From Amycolatopsis marina (GTDB lineage: Bacteria > Actinomycetota > Actinomycetes > Mycobacteriales > Pseudonocardiaceae), in assembly GCF_900111885.1 (NCBI RefSeq), contig NZ_FOKG01000011.1, forward strand, positions 1,650 through 65,649: 64,000 bases of DNA. Direction: 5' to 3'. Positions 24,572-33,426 of the stretch are shown here, in pieces. Numbering within the stretch: position 1 is the first letter of the stretch; the number at the start of each line of letters is the position of its first letter. Both the position numbers and the translations under genes were made by a program. The notes under the pieces are model-generated. The model had not been told where the DNA came from, did not search any database, and was given only the letters and a program-made list of their open reading frames with translations.

Positions 24572-26092
24572 ATGGTCTCGGTTGCCGAACTCGTTGGACA
24601 CGGCTCGCTCGCGCTTGCCGGGGTGCACCTGCCTCAGCCGACGGCCGGCATCAGGTGGGTGGCGACGAGCGAACTCGCCGACCCCTCACCCTTTCTCGAG
24701 GGAGGCGAGGTGCTCCTCACCACCGGCCTCGAGATGCGGCAGTGGCGATCCCAGTGGAAGTCCTACGTCGCCCGGCTGGTCGCACGGCAGGTCGTCGCGC
24801 TCGGCTTCGCCACCGGCCTCACTCACCGCGCCGTCCCGGCCGGCTTGATCGCTGCCTGCCGGACTCAGGGCCTGAACGTGTTCGAGGTGCCGAGGGCGAC
24901 CACCTTCGTAGCCATCAGCCACACCCTGGCCTCGATGAAGGAGTCCGAATCCGAGCACGCGGCCCGCAGGTCACTGGAGGCGCAGCGGCAGCTGACGCAG
25001 GCGGCCCTTCGCCAGGATGACCCGGCGGCGCTCGTGACCCGCCTGGCGGACATCGTCGACGGTGCGGCGGCGCTGGTCGGACCAGACGGCGTCGAGCCAC
25101 GAGGGCCCGCGCGGACCGAACTCGACGTTTCGCTGGTGGCATCGGAGGTGGACAGGCTTCGCCCACAAGGACTACGGGCCGCCACGAGCGTCCAGACCGG
25201 CGCGGCAACCCTTGTGGTGCAACCGGTCGGATTGACAGGACCGCCGGTGGGGCACCTCGCGGTGTACATACCCCACCCCGTCACGGACCGCGAACGGACG
25301 GCGATAGCGACCGCCGTCTCGCTACTCGGTCTGGCGGCTCAGACGCGCCTCGAGCGACGCGACGCCGATCGCCGACTGCGCGCCCGCGCGTTGGAGCTCC
25401 TTGTCGAGGCCGATGCGCGGACGGCGACGATCGTGCTGGAGGCCAGGGGCGAACGTGGCGTCGCGCTGCCGAAACACGTCGTGATCGCGAGGGCAACCGG
25501 GCCGGACCACGCGTTGAGCGACGCACTGGAGGCAGTCGAGAACGCCGTGCCGCTCGCGGCGCTGGTGCGGGAGGAACTGTGGCTGGCGGTCACACCCGGC
25601 GCTATCGATCATCACCTCGCGAAAGTCGCCGAACGAGGTCTCCTCGTGGGCGTTGGCGGCCCCGAGACGATCGATGACGCCCGTCGCAGTTGGACGAACG
25701 CGGGCCACGCCCTGACCTCGGCCACCTCGGCGGCACCAGTCGTGCGGTGGGAGCGGCTGGTCAACGAGGGTGCGCTGGCCGTCATCGACGGCGAAAGGGC
25801 GGCCGCGTTCGCCGCGTCGTTCCTCGCCCGGCTGAGCGACGAGGAGCTGGTTCGGACCTTGAGTTCGTTCCTGCATCACCATGGCTCCCGCCTGAAGGTC
25901 GCCGACGAGCTGGGGATCCATCGCAACACCGTGGGCAACCGAATCGCGCAGATAGAGACGGCGCTGGGCCGCTCGCTGGACGACCCCCAGGTGCGGGTGA
26001 ACGCGTGGATCGCCCTTCAGGTGGCGAGCAACTCGGCCACGACGAGTTCGGCGAGCGCATGCTCGACACCGAGAGCCGCAAGGACCGGGTGA
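24572..26092 (+). CDS. PucR-family transcriptional regulator
   Basis: A 506-residue regulator. The N-terminal PucR ligand domain starts SVAELVGHGSLALAGVHLPQ, contains GGEVLLTTGLEM and ends near residue 130. A middle domain (about 150-400) follows. The C-terminal HTH_30 domain reads LSSFLHHHGSRLKVADELGIHRNTVGNRI, near residues 430-460. PucR proteins respond to small metabolites and control nitrogen or amine catabolism; divergence from gabT-gabD marks these as the likely targets. The ATG at 24572 starts the domain directly; an upstream ATG at 24545 adds nine residues. The last 20 residues are a Ser/Ala-rich tail beyond the family domain. Confidence 0.88.
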   Translation: MVSVAELVGHGSLALAGVHLPQPTAGIRWVATSELADPSPFLEGGEVLLTTGLEMRQWRSQWKSYVARLVARQVVALGFATGLTHRAVPAGLIAACRTQGLNVFEVPRATTFVAISHTLASMKESESEHAARRSLEAQRQLTQAALRQDDPAALVTRLADIVDGAAALVGPDGVEPRGPARTELDVSLVASEVDRLRPQGLRAATSVQTGAATLVVQPVGLTGPPVGHLAVYIPHPVTDRERTAIATAVSLLGLAAQTRLERRDADRRLRARALELLVEADARTATIVLEARGERGVALPKHVVIARATGPDHALSDALEAVENAVPLAALVREELWLAVTPGAIDHHLAKVAERGLLVGVGGPETIDDARRSWTNAGHALTSATSAAPVVRWERLVNEGALAVIDGERAAAFAASFLARLSDEELVRTLSSFLHHHGSRLKVADELGIHRNTVGNRIAQIETALGRSLDDPQVRVNAWIALQVASNSATTSSASACSTPRAARTG

Positions 26093-26164
26093 AGCACGTC
26101 ATGAACTACATCAGGCAGGCCTGAGGCACCGTGAGGCGTCCACTCTTCCCCAGGGCTGGGTGTC

Positions 26165-27574
26165 CTAGCCCGACCCGGATTCTCGTTCCGCAAACGCGCG
26201 CAGTACCTCGTGCGCGGCCCGCTCGCCGGAGGAGATCGCGCCATCCATGTAGCCGTTCCACCTGCTTGCCGTCTCCGCGCCGGCCCAGTGGATCCGCCCG
26301 CATGGCTCGCGCCAGCCCGCTCGTCCATGCGCCACCCATGAGCCGGGGCCGGGATTGGCCGCGTAGCCGCCCCGTGCCCACGGATCATCCGGCCATATCT
26401 TCTCCAGATAGTCCACGGGTTCGCCGGCCTCGGGACCGAACAGCCGTGTGAGTGTGCGCAGGACGTCAGCCTGCCGCTCCTCCTGCCCCAGCGAGAACCA
26501 TCGACGCAGCCGATCACCGTAGCTGAACGCTACGAGGATCCCCTGATCCGCGTTCGGCGGAGAGTTGTCGAACACGACGCCGAACGTGGACTCGTCGTAC
26601 AGGGACGCAACACCGGAGAGCCCGGCAGCACGCCAGAACGGGCGGGGATAGACCACATGCACCTTGGCCACGTCGCCCATCACACTGCGCTGGATCCATC
26701 TTGCCCTGGCGTTCGGCAATGCGGGCAGGAAGCAAATGGCGGCCGTCGCCGGTGGCGGTGTCGCCACCACCACCCGGCTGGTCCGCACGACCCCTGCCCC
26801 GGTGTGTACCTCGACAACGTCCGGCCGCTGGTCGACGGCCGTGACCTGCGTATTGAGCCGGACGGAGTCGCCAAGGTGCTCCGCGATCGCCCGAGCGGGC
26901 GCCTGCGCTCCCGCGGTGAAGCGGGCCTCCTGTGCCGCGCCGCTGGTCTCCATCAGCTGGGCGAACCCGCCCGCACTCGCGACGTAGAAAACCAGGTGCA
27001 GGACGGAGACCTCCCTCGGTTCCATCGCCAGCACGCCCTGCACGGCCAGGTGCAACCGGACACGCGCGGCAGGGCAGGCGACCGTGCGCAGGAAGTAAGA
27101 GTGCACGGTCTCGCTGTCCCAGTCCCCTGCCATGGGGCCGGAGCCCGGATCCGACAGGTCCACCTCCCGGGCCATGGCGTCGACCCGAGCCGTGGCCTCC
27201 TGGTACCCGGCCGCACCTGGCGCGTAGTCCGGCCCGTCACCTCGATACCTGCGCACGGCGCCGTCGCGCCATGCCTCGAGATGCTCGCCGGTGTCCCAGG
27301 TGGGGAAGGTGGCGCAGCCGAAGCGGTCGGCCAAGGCCAGCAGCATGTGCTGGTTCGGACCAACCCACTGGCCACCGTGATCGATCAGTGCTCCTCCTGG
27401 AGTTCGGTGCGACCAGATTCGGCCCCCGACCCGGTCGGCGCCTTCCAGTACGAGCGCTGGGACGCCGTGATCGTGCAGGGTCAGCGCCGCGGACAGCCCG
27501 GCGTATCCCGCACCGATCACGACAACGGGAGCGAAGGTGGGCGGAGCAGGCTGCGATGTTGTCGACCTGAGCAT
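26165..27574 (-). CDS. Flavin monoamine oxidase (putrescine-oxidase-like)
   Basis: A 469-residue FAD enzyme. The Rossmann motif is VVVIGAGYAGLSAALTLHDHG (about 18-38) with EGADRVGGRIWSH following. The substrate cage region (about 80-330) contains HGGQWVGP. The FAD-covering end reads RIHWAGAETASRWNGYMDGAISSGERAA. These are hallmarks of the MAO/putrescine oxidase group, which oxidises primary amines to aldehydes with release of ammonia and H2O2. ATG 27574 has GAGGA 8 nt upstream. It ends convergently with the PucR gene. A TTGACTGAC box upstream places it under the same regulator as the permease and acyl-CoA genes. Confidence 0.85.
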   Translation of the reverse strand: MLRSTTSQPAPPTFAPVVVIGAGYAGLSAALTLHDHGVPALVLEGADRVGGRIWSHRTPGGALIDHGGQWVGPNQHMLLALADRFGCATFPTWDTGEHLEAWRDGAVRRYRGDGPDYAPGAAGYQEATARVDAMAREVDLSDPGSGPMAGDWDSETVHSYFLRTVACPAARVRLHLAVQGVLAMEPREVSVLHLVFYVASAGGFAQLMETSGAAQEARFTAGAQAPARAIAEHLGDSVRLNTQVTAVDQRPDVVEVHTGAGVVRTSRVVVATPPPATAAICFLPALPNARARWIQRSVMGDVAKVHVVYPRPFWRAAGLSGVASLYDESTFGVVFDNSPPNADQGILVAFSYGDRLRRWFSLGQEERQADVLRTLTRLFGPEAGEPVDYLEKIWPDDPWARGGYAANPGPGSWVAHGRAGWREPCGRIHWAGAETASRWNGYMDGAISSGERAAHEVLRAFAERESGSG

Positions 27575-27592
27575 GACGACATCCTCGTTATT

Positions 27593-27606
27593 TCTGGCTC
27601 GTCAGT
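27593..27606 (-). promoter_or_regulatory. TetR operator, amine oxidase side
   Basis: TCTGGCTCGTCAGT is a degenerate copy of the palindrome ACTGACGCGTCAGT found at 30091. It contains GTCAGTCAA (27601-27609), the reverse complement of TTGACTGAC. It lies about 20-30 bp upstream of the amine oxidase start. Confidence 0.6.
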
Positions 27607-27700
27607 CAACTTTCAGAGTTTGGCGAACTTTGAGACTCAGATCCTGGCGTCATTGCTGAACATCTTGACACGCATGTAGGGCGCGTCACAGACTCCTATA

Positions 27701-27714
27701 ACTAATTCGTCAGT
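27701..27714 (+). promoter_or_regulatory. TetR operator, permease side
   Basis: ACTAATTCGTCAGT differs from ACTGACGCGTCAGT at three positions and also contains GTCAGTCAA (27709-27717). It shares TCGTCAGTCAACT with the site at 27599-27611. It lies about 20 bp upstream of the small membrane protein gene that precedes the permease. Confidence 0.6.
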
Positions 27715-27734
27715 CAACTATAGGAGCTGTGGTC

Positions 27735-27905
27735 ATGCATGACACCAACTTCGAGGCCGAACTGGAGCGCAGGATCGCGCTACTCGAAGCGCCGGACAGC
27801 GAGGAGTCGGTCCTGCCGGACCTACCCGCACGGGACATCCTGCTGGCTGTGCTGACCATTGCCGCGCTCAGTGTGGGACTGATCTTCTGGGGGTACCCAG
27901 CGTGA
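27735..27905 (+). CDS. Small membrane protein, permease partner
   Basis: A 56-residue protein: MHDTNFEAELERRIALLEAP, an acidic stretch (DSEESVLPDLPARD) and one membrane helix (ILLAVLTIAALSVGLIFWG). AGGAG lies 8 nt before ATG 27735. Its stop overlaps the GTG start of the permease by 4 bp, so the two are translationally coupled. The N-terminal amphipathic helix plus a single membrane helix is the outline of small accessory subunits of transporters. I do not recognise a named family. Confidence 0.7.
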   Translation: MHDTNFEAELERRIALLEAPDSEESVLPDLPARDILLAVLTIAALSVGLIFWGYPA

Positions 27906-29374
27906 GCGCACCGGTGAGTGACAACGCCACTCCCGCGGCCCCGGGAAGCGACGCCACGCTCAACGAACTGCCGCTGCTCGGCAAGGAGCGGATCTGGGGG
28001 TTCTGGGGCTATTCCTCGGTCAACGTAGGACTCTCCATCGCCACCTGGGCGTTCCTCCAGGGAGGGGCTGTCGCCCTCTACGTTGGTGCCGAGGCGGCCA
28101 TCGCGAGCATCGTTGTCGGTTACGGCATCAGCGTGCTGCTCGTCGCCCTCGTCCCATGTATCCCGTCCGCCAAGTACGGCCTCGAGCAGTTCGTCGGACT
28201 GCGTAGCGTGTTCGGCCCGAGCGGTGCCCGCGTCCTCATGATCACGATGTCCGCGCTCCTGGCCGCCGCCTGGTCCGCGGTGCTCGCGATCATGTTCGGA
28301 CACGCGTTACGCAATGTCGCCAACCAGGCCTTCGACACCGAGTTCAGCGACTCCGGTCTCGCGGTCAGCCTCATCGCACTGGCAGCCGTGATGCTGTCCT
28401 GGCTCGTTCTCTCTCGCGGACCTGTTTCCGTGGAGTGGATCAACCGGATCGTCGCGCCCGGCCTCGTCGTGGTCACCGTCGGGATGCTCGTACTGATCTT
28501 CCTGAATACCTCCTGGTCGGAACTGGCGGCGATCCCACCACTGGGATCGACCGGTGACGCACACCTCGACTTCATGCTGGCCGTCGAACTGAACATCGCC
28601 GGAGGGTTCGCCTGGTGGCCCAACGTCGGCAATCTGGCCCGCTTGACCAAGAGCCCCCGGGCAGCGTTCTGGCCCAACATGTTGGGCCTTTTCCTCACCT
28701 CGGTCGTCGCCGCCGTGGTCGGCGCGTTCGCCGCGCTGGCCCTGTCCTCCGAGGACCCGACAATGTGGATGATTCCGCTCGGTGGCGTGGTGCTCGGCAT
28801 GGTCGCACTGGCTTTCGTCGGATTCGCGAACGTCACGAGCGTGGTCGCCCAGGGCTACTCCTCGATGGTCGCCTTGAAGGGTGGCGGTGGCCGGCTACTG
28901 CGCCGCGTGCCCTGGCCGGTGCTGGCCGCGGCGATCCTTGCTCCTGCGGCCGTGCTGGTGTTCTTCCCGGCCGCCGTCTACGGCAACTACTCCCGGTTCG
29001 TCTCGTGGGGAGCGATCTTGGTGGCTCCGTTGTGCTCCGTGCAGTTCGTCGACTACTTCATCCTGCGCAGGCAACGACTTCGCCTGCGCGACATCTACCT
29101 GCCGGCACACCGGTCGCGATACGGGTTCTGGCGCGGGTTCAACGTCGTCGCGTTCGTCGCGGTCGCGGCAGGGGCGATGACCTATGCGGCACTGCTCGAC
29201 CCCGTCACCTACGAACCCGCTTCCATCTTCCGGTACCTCACGGCGTCGCTGCCCGCCGTGGTCGTGGCCGGTGTACTGCACTACACGCTCACCCGGTTGA
29301 TCGTGGTGCCCCTGAACAAGGGTGGATACCGGCAGGAGGCGGCCGGGAGAAGCCGGCGCGACGATCACAGTTGA
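27902..29374 (+). CDS. NCS1-family (cytosine/purine permease-like) transporter
   Basis: A 490-residue carrier with about 12 membrane helices. The N-terminal LNELPLLGKERIWGFWGYSSVNVGLSIATWAF stretch and the central GGFAWWPNVGNLARLTKS segment are typical of nucleobase:cation symporter-1 proteins, whose substrates include nucleobases, allantoin, hydantoins and some vitamins. Here the neighbours are an amine oxidase and acyl-CoA enzymes, so the natural substrate may be a nitrogen-containing ring or amine. It starts with GTG inside the stop of the small upstream gene. A TetR operator precedes that pair. Confidence 0.85.
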   Translation: MSAPVSDNATPAAPGSDATLNELPLLGKERIWGFWGYSSVNVGLSIATWAFLQGGAVALYVGAEAAIASIVVGYGISVLLVALVPCIPSAKYGLEQFVGLRSVFGPSGARVLMITMSALLAAAWSAVLAIMFGHALRNVANQAFDTEFSDSGLAVSLIALAAVMLSWLVLSRGPVSVEWINRIVAPGLVVVTVGMLVLIFLNTSWSELAAIPPLGSTGDAHLDFMLAVELNIAGGFAWWPNVGNLARLTKSPRAAFWPNMLGLFLTSVVAAVVGAFAALALSSEDPTMWMIPLGGVVLGMVALAFVGFANVTSVVAQGYSSMVALKGGGGRLLRRVPWPVLAAAILAPAAVLVFFPAAVYGNYSRFVSWGAILVAPLCSVQFVDYFILRRQRLRLRDIYLPAHRSRYGFWRGFNVVAFVAVAAGAMTYAALLDPVTYEPASIFRYLTASLPAVVVAGVLHYTLTRLIVVPLNKGGYRQEAAGRSRRDDHS

Positions 29375-29391
29375 CTGACCAATGAGTCAAC
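29370..29391 (+). promoter_or_regulatory. TetR operator, autoregulatory
   Basis: GTTGACT (29370-29376) and AGTCAAC (29385-29391) form an inverted repeat with a 8-nt centre. It contains TTGACTGAC (29371-29379). It sits about 50 bp upstream of the tetR start and just before TAGAGT (29397-29402), a possible -10. Confidence 0.65.
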
Positions 29392-29437
29392 TCCGCTAGA
29401 GTGGACCGCGGTAAGCCACCTGCGAGAAGGAGTGTCC

Positions 29438-30034
29438 ATGCCGCGGCCCAGTGTCGAGACGGAACGACGCGCGCAGATCCTGCACGCCGCGTGCGCGGTG
29501 ATCGCGGGGCGCGGTTTCCGCGCGTTGCGTGTCGCTGACGTCGCCAAGGAGGCGGGCTTGTCGTCCGGGATCGTGCACTACTACTTCGCGAACAAACGCG
29601 AGCTGGTGCGGGCCGCGTTCGAGCAGAACTTCACCCATTCACTCGAACGCAGGACGGCCATCCTCGAGTCGGACGAGGACCCGGTGAGCAAGCTACGCCG
29701 CCTGGTCGACGCCTACCTGCCACAGGACGACGAGACCGTGGAGGCCTGGCACGTATGGGCCGAACTGTGGGCCGAGGCGATCCATGACGAGGATCTGCAG
29801 GAACTCAACGACCGCGCGTACGGCGAGTGGCGGCGTCTCGTTGCGGGCATCGTGCGCGACGGGCAGGCCGCCGGTCAGGTCGGCGACACCGACGCGGTGG
29901 AGATCGCCAACCTGCTCGTCGCCGTACTCGACGGACTGGCACTGCAGGTGCTCGCCGGCTCCCGGAACATGACCCTCTCCCGGATGCGCGCCACGTGCCA
30001 GTCGTTCATCGACAAGGTCGTCCTTCCCGCCTGA
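29438..30034 (+). CDS. TetR-family regulator (BetI-like)
   Basis: A 198-residue repressor. The N-terminal HTH reads ILHAACAVIAGRGFRALRVA, then AGLSSGIVHYYFANKRELV (recognition helix SSGIVHYYF). The ligand domain contains WHVWAELWAEAIHDEDLQEL, as in BetI-type members. AGAAGGAG precedes ATG 29438 by 5 nt; an in-frame GTG at 29432 is overlapped by this ribosome-binding site and rejected. Four TTGACTGAC-containing sites in the promoters around it (27593, 27701, 29370, 30089) make it the likely local repressor of the amine oxidase, permease and acyl-CoA operons as well as itself. The inducer would be a pathway substrate or CoA intermediate. Confidence 0.88.
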   Translation: MPRPSVETERRAQILHAACAVIAGRGFRALRVADVAKEAGLSSGIVHYYFANKRELVRAAFEQNFTHSLERRTAILESDEDPVSKLRRLVDAYLPQDDETVEAWHVWAELWAEAIHDEDLQELNDRAYGEWRRLVAGIVRDGQAAGQVGDTDAVEIANLLVAVLDGLALQVLAGSRNMTLSRMRATCQSFIDKVVLPA

Positions 30035-30088
30035 TCGCTCCCCCCGCGGCTTGCCGCGCTTCCCCTCGACGAATCACGACTTCAATAT

Positions 30089-30104
30089 TGACTGACGCGT
30101 CAGT
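30089..30104 (+). promoter_or_regulatory. TetR operator, acyl-CoA operon
   Basis: TTGACTGACGCGTCAGT contains the perfect palindrome ACTGACGCGTCAGT (30091-30104), the best copy of the motif in the region. It overlaps a possible promoter: TTGACT (30089-30094) is spaced 16 bp from TAGATT (30111-30116). The acyl-CoA dehydrogenase start is 79 bp further. Confidence 0.7.
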
Positions 30105-30182
30105 TATAAATAGATTGGCGGTTCAGCGCGCCTCGCGCTTGCCATCTCTGTCCGACCATTAGCCCTCGACCTAGGAGTCGCC

Positions 30183-31349
30183 GTGCGCCTTCCCACCGAG
30201 CTGATCGACCTCAGCTCAGAACAGAACGACATCCTCGACCTCTGCCGCACGTTCGCCACGGAGCAGATCCGGCCGATCGCCCGCGCGGTCGACGAGGCGG
30301 ACACCGAAGTTCCGTGGAACATCTGGTACGCCGCCGCCGACGTCGGGCTGACCTCGTTCATGCTGCCCGAGTCCTACGGCGGCGGCGGCTACACCGATGT
30401 CTTCACGCAGTGCCTCGTGCAGGAAGAGCTCTGCACCGGCGACCTCGCCATCGGCAACCTGCTCACCGCCAACGGGTTCTTCGCCCATCCGGTGCTCGAA
30501 CTCGGTACCGAGGAACAGAGAACCCGGTTCCTCACGCCGCTGACCCGGCAGCGCCCGCCCATGACCTCGGTGGCGGTCACCGAGCCGGACACGGGGTCCG
30601 ACGCGGCAGGGCTGAGCACCCGCGCGGTCGCCAAGGGCGATCGCTACGTGCTGTCCGGCCGGAAGGCGTGGATATCCAACGCCGGAGCCTCGGAGTACTA
30701 CGTCGTCTTCGCCACCGTCGATCCGCGACTGCGCTCCCGGGGAGTGACCGCGTTTGTCGTGCACAAGGACACACCCGGTCTCGCTGTCTCCGCACCATGG
30801 CCCAAGATGGGCCAGCGCGCCCTGATCAACGCGGAGGTCGTGCTGGACGAAGTCGAGGTCGGCGCGAACGATCGCCTCGGTGACGAGGGTGCGGGCTTCG
30901 CCGGACTGATGCACACCTTCGACCGGTCCAGGACCATCCTCGCCGCTGCCGCCACCGGCGTCGCCCGTGCGGCCACCGAATACGCGACCGAGTACGCGCA
31001 GCAGCGGAAGCAGTTCGGCAAACCGATCATCGAACATCAGGCCGTCGCCTTCCGCCTCGCCGAGATGGCCACCAGGGTCGAGTCCTCCCGGCTGATGACC
31101 TGGCGCGCCGCCAGGCGGATCGATGCGGGCCTACCTGCCGCGCGGGAGTCCGCGATGGCCAAGCTCGTCGCGTCCGAGACGGCTATGTACGCCACCTGGG
31201 CCGCCGTCCAGACCCTGGGCGGCTGGGGTTACTCCCGGGAGTTCCTGGTGGAGAAATGGATGCGCGACGCCAAGCTGGAGGAGATCGAAGAAGGCACCTC
31301 CGACATCCAGCGCCTGATCATCTCCCGGAGCCTCGATGACCGCGCTTGA
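30183..31349 (+). CDS. Acyl-CoA dehydrogenase
   Basis: A 388-residue FAD enzyme starting with GTG. Signatures: MTSVAVTEPDTGSDAAGL (FAD contact, near 125), AWISNAGASEYYVVFA (near 163), ARAATEYATEYAQQRKQFGKPI near 265 and LGGWGYSREFLVEKWMRDAKL near 345. The catalytic Glu is expected in the ..EEIEEGTSDIQRLII.. segment near the end. It oxidises an acyl-CoA to the 2-enoyl-CoA, passing electrons to ETF. It overlaps the ligase gene by 14 bp. Being first in an operon with an acyl-CoA ligase, a dienoyl-reductase-like SDR and an aldehyde dehydrogenase, it should act on the CoA ester made there. Confidence 0.9.
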   Translation: MRLPTELIDLSSEQNDILDLCRTFATEQIRPIARAVDEADTEVPWNIWYAAADVGLTSFMLPESYGGGGYTDVFTQCLVQEELCTGDLAIGNLLTANGFFAHPVLELGTEEQRTRFLTPLTRQRPPMTSVAVTEPDTGSDAAGLSTRAVAKGDRYVLSGRKAWISNAGASEYYVVFATVDPRLRSRGVTAFVVHKDTPGLAVSAPWPKMGQRALINAEVVLDEVEVGANDRLGDEGAGFAGLMHTFDRSRTILAAAATGVARAATEYATEYAQQRKQFGKPIIEHQAVAFRLAEMATRVESSRLMTWRAARRIDAGLPAARESAMAKLVASETAMYATWAAVQTLGGWGYSREFLVEKWMRDAKLEEIEEGTSDIQRLIISRSLDDRA

Positions 31350-33426
31350 GTCTGTTGTGGACAACGTCGGCGCGAAGGGTCTCGATCACCTGTGGCGTCC
31401 TGGATCGGTCGCGGTCGTTGGCGCCAGTGACGATCCGGCGAAATGGGGGCACTGGCTCGCCTCGGGGGCTCTGTCCGGGCGGGAGTTGCGCCGGGTCCAC
31501 CTGGTGAACCACAACGGATCCCGGGTATGCGGCACACCCACGGTTCGAAGCCTCCGCGAGGTCGACGGCCCGGTGGACCTCGCCGTGATCGCCGTGCCCG
31601 TACCGGCCGTGGCGGACGCGGTCGATGCGGCACTCGACGCGGGTGCACGGGCGCTGCTGGTGATCACCGACGGGCTGCACCGGCTACCCCGGCGGCCCGA
31701 TCTGGCCCACGAACTGGCGGAGCGGGCCCGCGCGGCAGGTGTCCGGCTCGTGGGGCCGAGCTCACTGGGCATCGCCGACACCGGCGCCCGACTGCAGCTG
31801 GCCTGGGGCCGGTTCGTCCAGGGCCCCGTCGCGGTGGTGACCCAGAGCGGGCAGGTGGGCTCCGAACTCGCCGCGATGCTGGCCAGGGACGGGTCCGGGG
31901 TGTCCCGGTTCGCCTCGGTCGGCAGACAGGTCGACGTCACCACCGAGGAACTGCTCGCGTCCCTCGTGACCGATGAGCCGACCCGTGCCGTCCTGACCTA
32001 CCTGGAGGACGTGCGCGATCCGAGAGCCTTCCTGGAGGCCGCCGCCGCGCTGCGCGCCGCGGATAAACCCCTCGTCGTGCTGGCCGCCGGTACGAGCGCC
32101 GCGGGTAGCGCCGCGGCGCGATCGCACACCGGTGCGCTCACCGGCAGTATCGACGTGCTCGACGCCGCATGCCGGGCGGCTGGCGCGGTCCGTGCCGGCA
32201 CACCGGCGCACGCCGCGGCACTGGCACACGCGTTGGCACTCGGTGCCCGTCCACGGGGCAGGCGGATCGCGGTGATCTCCGACTCCGGCGGGCAGGCGGC
32301 GCTGGCCGCGGACGTCGCGGCCACGGCCGGGCTCACCGTGGCACCACTTGACGGCGAAGCCGGCGAACGAGTCCGCACACTGCTGCCGGACGCCGCGCCG
32401 TCGAACCCGATCGATCTCGCGGGCGCGGGTGAGCAGGACATGACCGTGTACGCCCGTGCGGCCGAGGCGGTCGCGGACAGTGTGGACGCCGTGCTGCTCA
32501 CCGGCTACTTCGGACGGTTCGGAGAGGACAGTCCGAGTCTGGCGGACGCCGAGCGCCTGGTCGCCGAACGACTCACTCGGCTCACCGTGAAGGTCCCCGT
32601 CCTCGTGCACAGCATGGCGGACGAACCGATCACGACAGGAACCCTCACCCGGGGCGGCGTTCCGGTGTTCGCCGATGTGCGGACCACTCTGCTCGCGCTA
32701 GCGGGCAGTGCGGAGTGGACCGGAGCGCGGCCACGGACGCTGCCGCCTGCGCCAACCACCGAGCATGCGCCCGGCGGTGACGCGTCCTACGTCGCCGCCC
32801 GTGAGGTGTTGGTGCGGGCCGGTGTTCCGATGGCCGAGGCGGCCATGGCGAACTCCGCCGCCGAGGCGGTCGAGATCAGCAGACGCTGGCCGGGCCGGAC
32901 CGTGTTGAAGGCCGGGGAACTGGCCCACAAGACCGAGGTCGGCGGCGTGGTATTGGGCCTGCGGACCGAGGAGGAGGTCGCGGCGGCCTACCGCGAACTG
33001 ACCCATCGCCTCGCGGTGCCCAGCCTGGTCGTGGAGCGCATGGACGAGCGCCCCGGGGTCGTGGAGATGCTCGTCGGAGTCAGGCGCGACCCGGTGTTCG
33101 GCCCGGTGATCGTCGTCGGCACGGGCGGGGTCACCGCGGAGCTGTGGCGGGACACCGCTCTCGAACTGGCCCCGGTCACCGAAGAGCAGGCCGCGCGGAT
33201 GCTCACCCGGTTGCGGGGCTACCCGCTGCTGCTCGGGTGGCGCGGCGCTCCCGGCACGGATTTGGCCGCCCTCGCCCGATGTGTCGCGGCGGTGTCCCGC
33301 ATTCCGCAGGCCGAGCCGGACGTCGCGGCCTGCGAGATCAACCCCCTGCGGGTGGCGCCCGACGGCGTTGTCGCCGTGGACGCACTGCTGACCTGGAACG
33401 ACACGACAGAGGAGATGTACCGATGA
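31336..33426 (+). CDS. ADP-forming acyl-CoA synthetase (acetate--CoA ligase-like)
   Basis: A 696-residue fusion of both subunits of an NDP-forming acyl-CoA synthetase. Residues about 15-140 are the CoA-binding domain (LWRPGSVAVVGASDDPAKWG), about 150-450 the succinyl-CoA-ligase-like domains, with the phosphorylated His264 in ARSHTGALTG, and about 480-690 the ATP-grasp_5 domain (AGELAHKTEVGGVVLGL, VVERMDERPGVVEMLVGVRRDPVFGPVIVVGTGG). It couples ATP hydrolysis to ADP with formation of an acyl-CoA from a free acid. In the operon it would activate the acid made by the aldehyde dehydrogenase. It overlaps its neighbours by 14 and 4 bp. Confidence 0.88.
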   Translation: MTALESVVDNVGAKGLDHLWRPGSVAVVGASDDPAKWGHWLASGALSGRELRRVHLVNHNGSRVCGTPTVRSLREVDGPVDLAVIAVPVPAVADAVDAALDAGARALLVITDGLHRLPRRPDLAHELAERARAAGVRLVGPSSLGIADTGARLQLAWGRFVQGPVAVVTQSGQVGSELAAMLARDGSGVSRFASVGRQVDVTTEELLASLVTDEPTRAVLTYLEDVRDPRAFLEAAAALRAADKPLVVLAAGTSAAGSAAARSHTGALTGSIDVLDAACRAAGAVRAGTPAHAAALAHALALGARPRGRRIAVISDSGGQAALAADVAATAGLTVAPLDGEAGERVRTLLPDAAPSNPIDLAGAGEQDMTVYARAAEAVADSVDAVLLTGYFGRFGEDSPSLADAERLVAERLTRLTVKVPVLVHSMADEPITTGTLTRGGVPVFADVRTTLLALAGSAEWTGARPRTLPPAPTTEHAPGGDASYVAAREVLVRAGVPMAEAAMANSAAEAVEISRRWPGRTVLKAGELAHKTEVGGVVLGLRTEEEVAAAYRELTHRLAVPSLVVERMDERPGVVEMLVGVRRDPVFGPVIVVGTGGVTAELWRDTALELAPVTEEQAARMLTRLRGYPLLLGWRGAPGTDLAALARCVAAVSRIPQAEPDVAACEINPLRVAPDGVVAVDALLTWNDTTEEMYR

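Noticed and set aside
26040..26124. A second coding frame at the PucR end giving an Arg/Lys-rich helical tail
   Set aside because: The main PucR frame covers the whole HTH domain and stops naturally; the other frame has no start or domain of its own.
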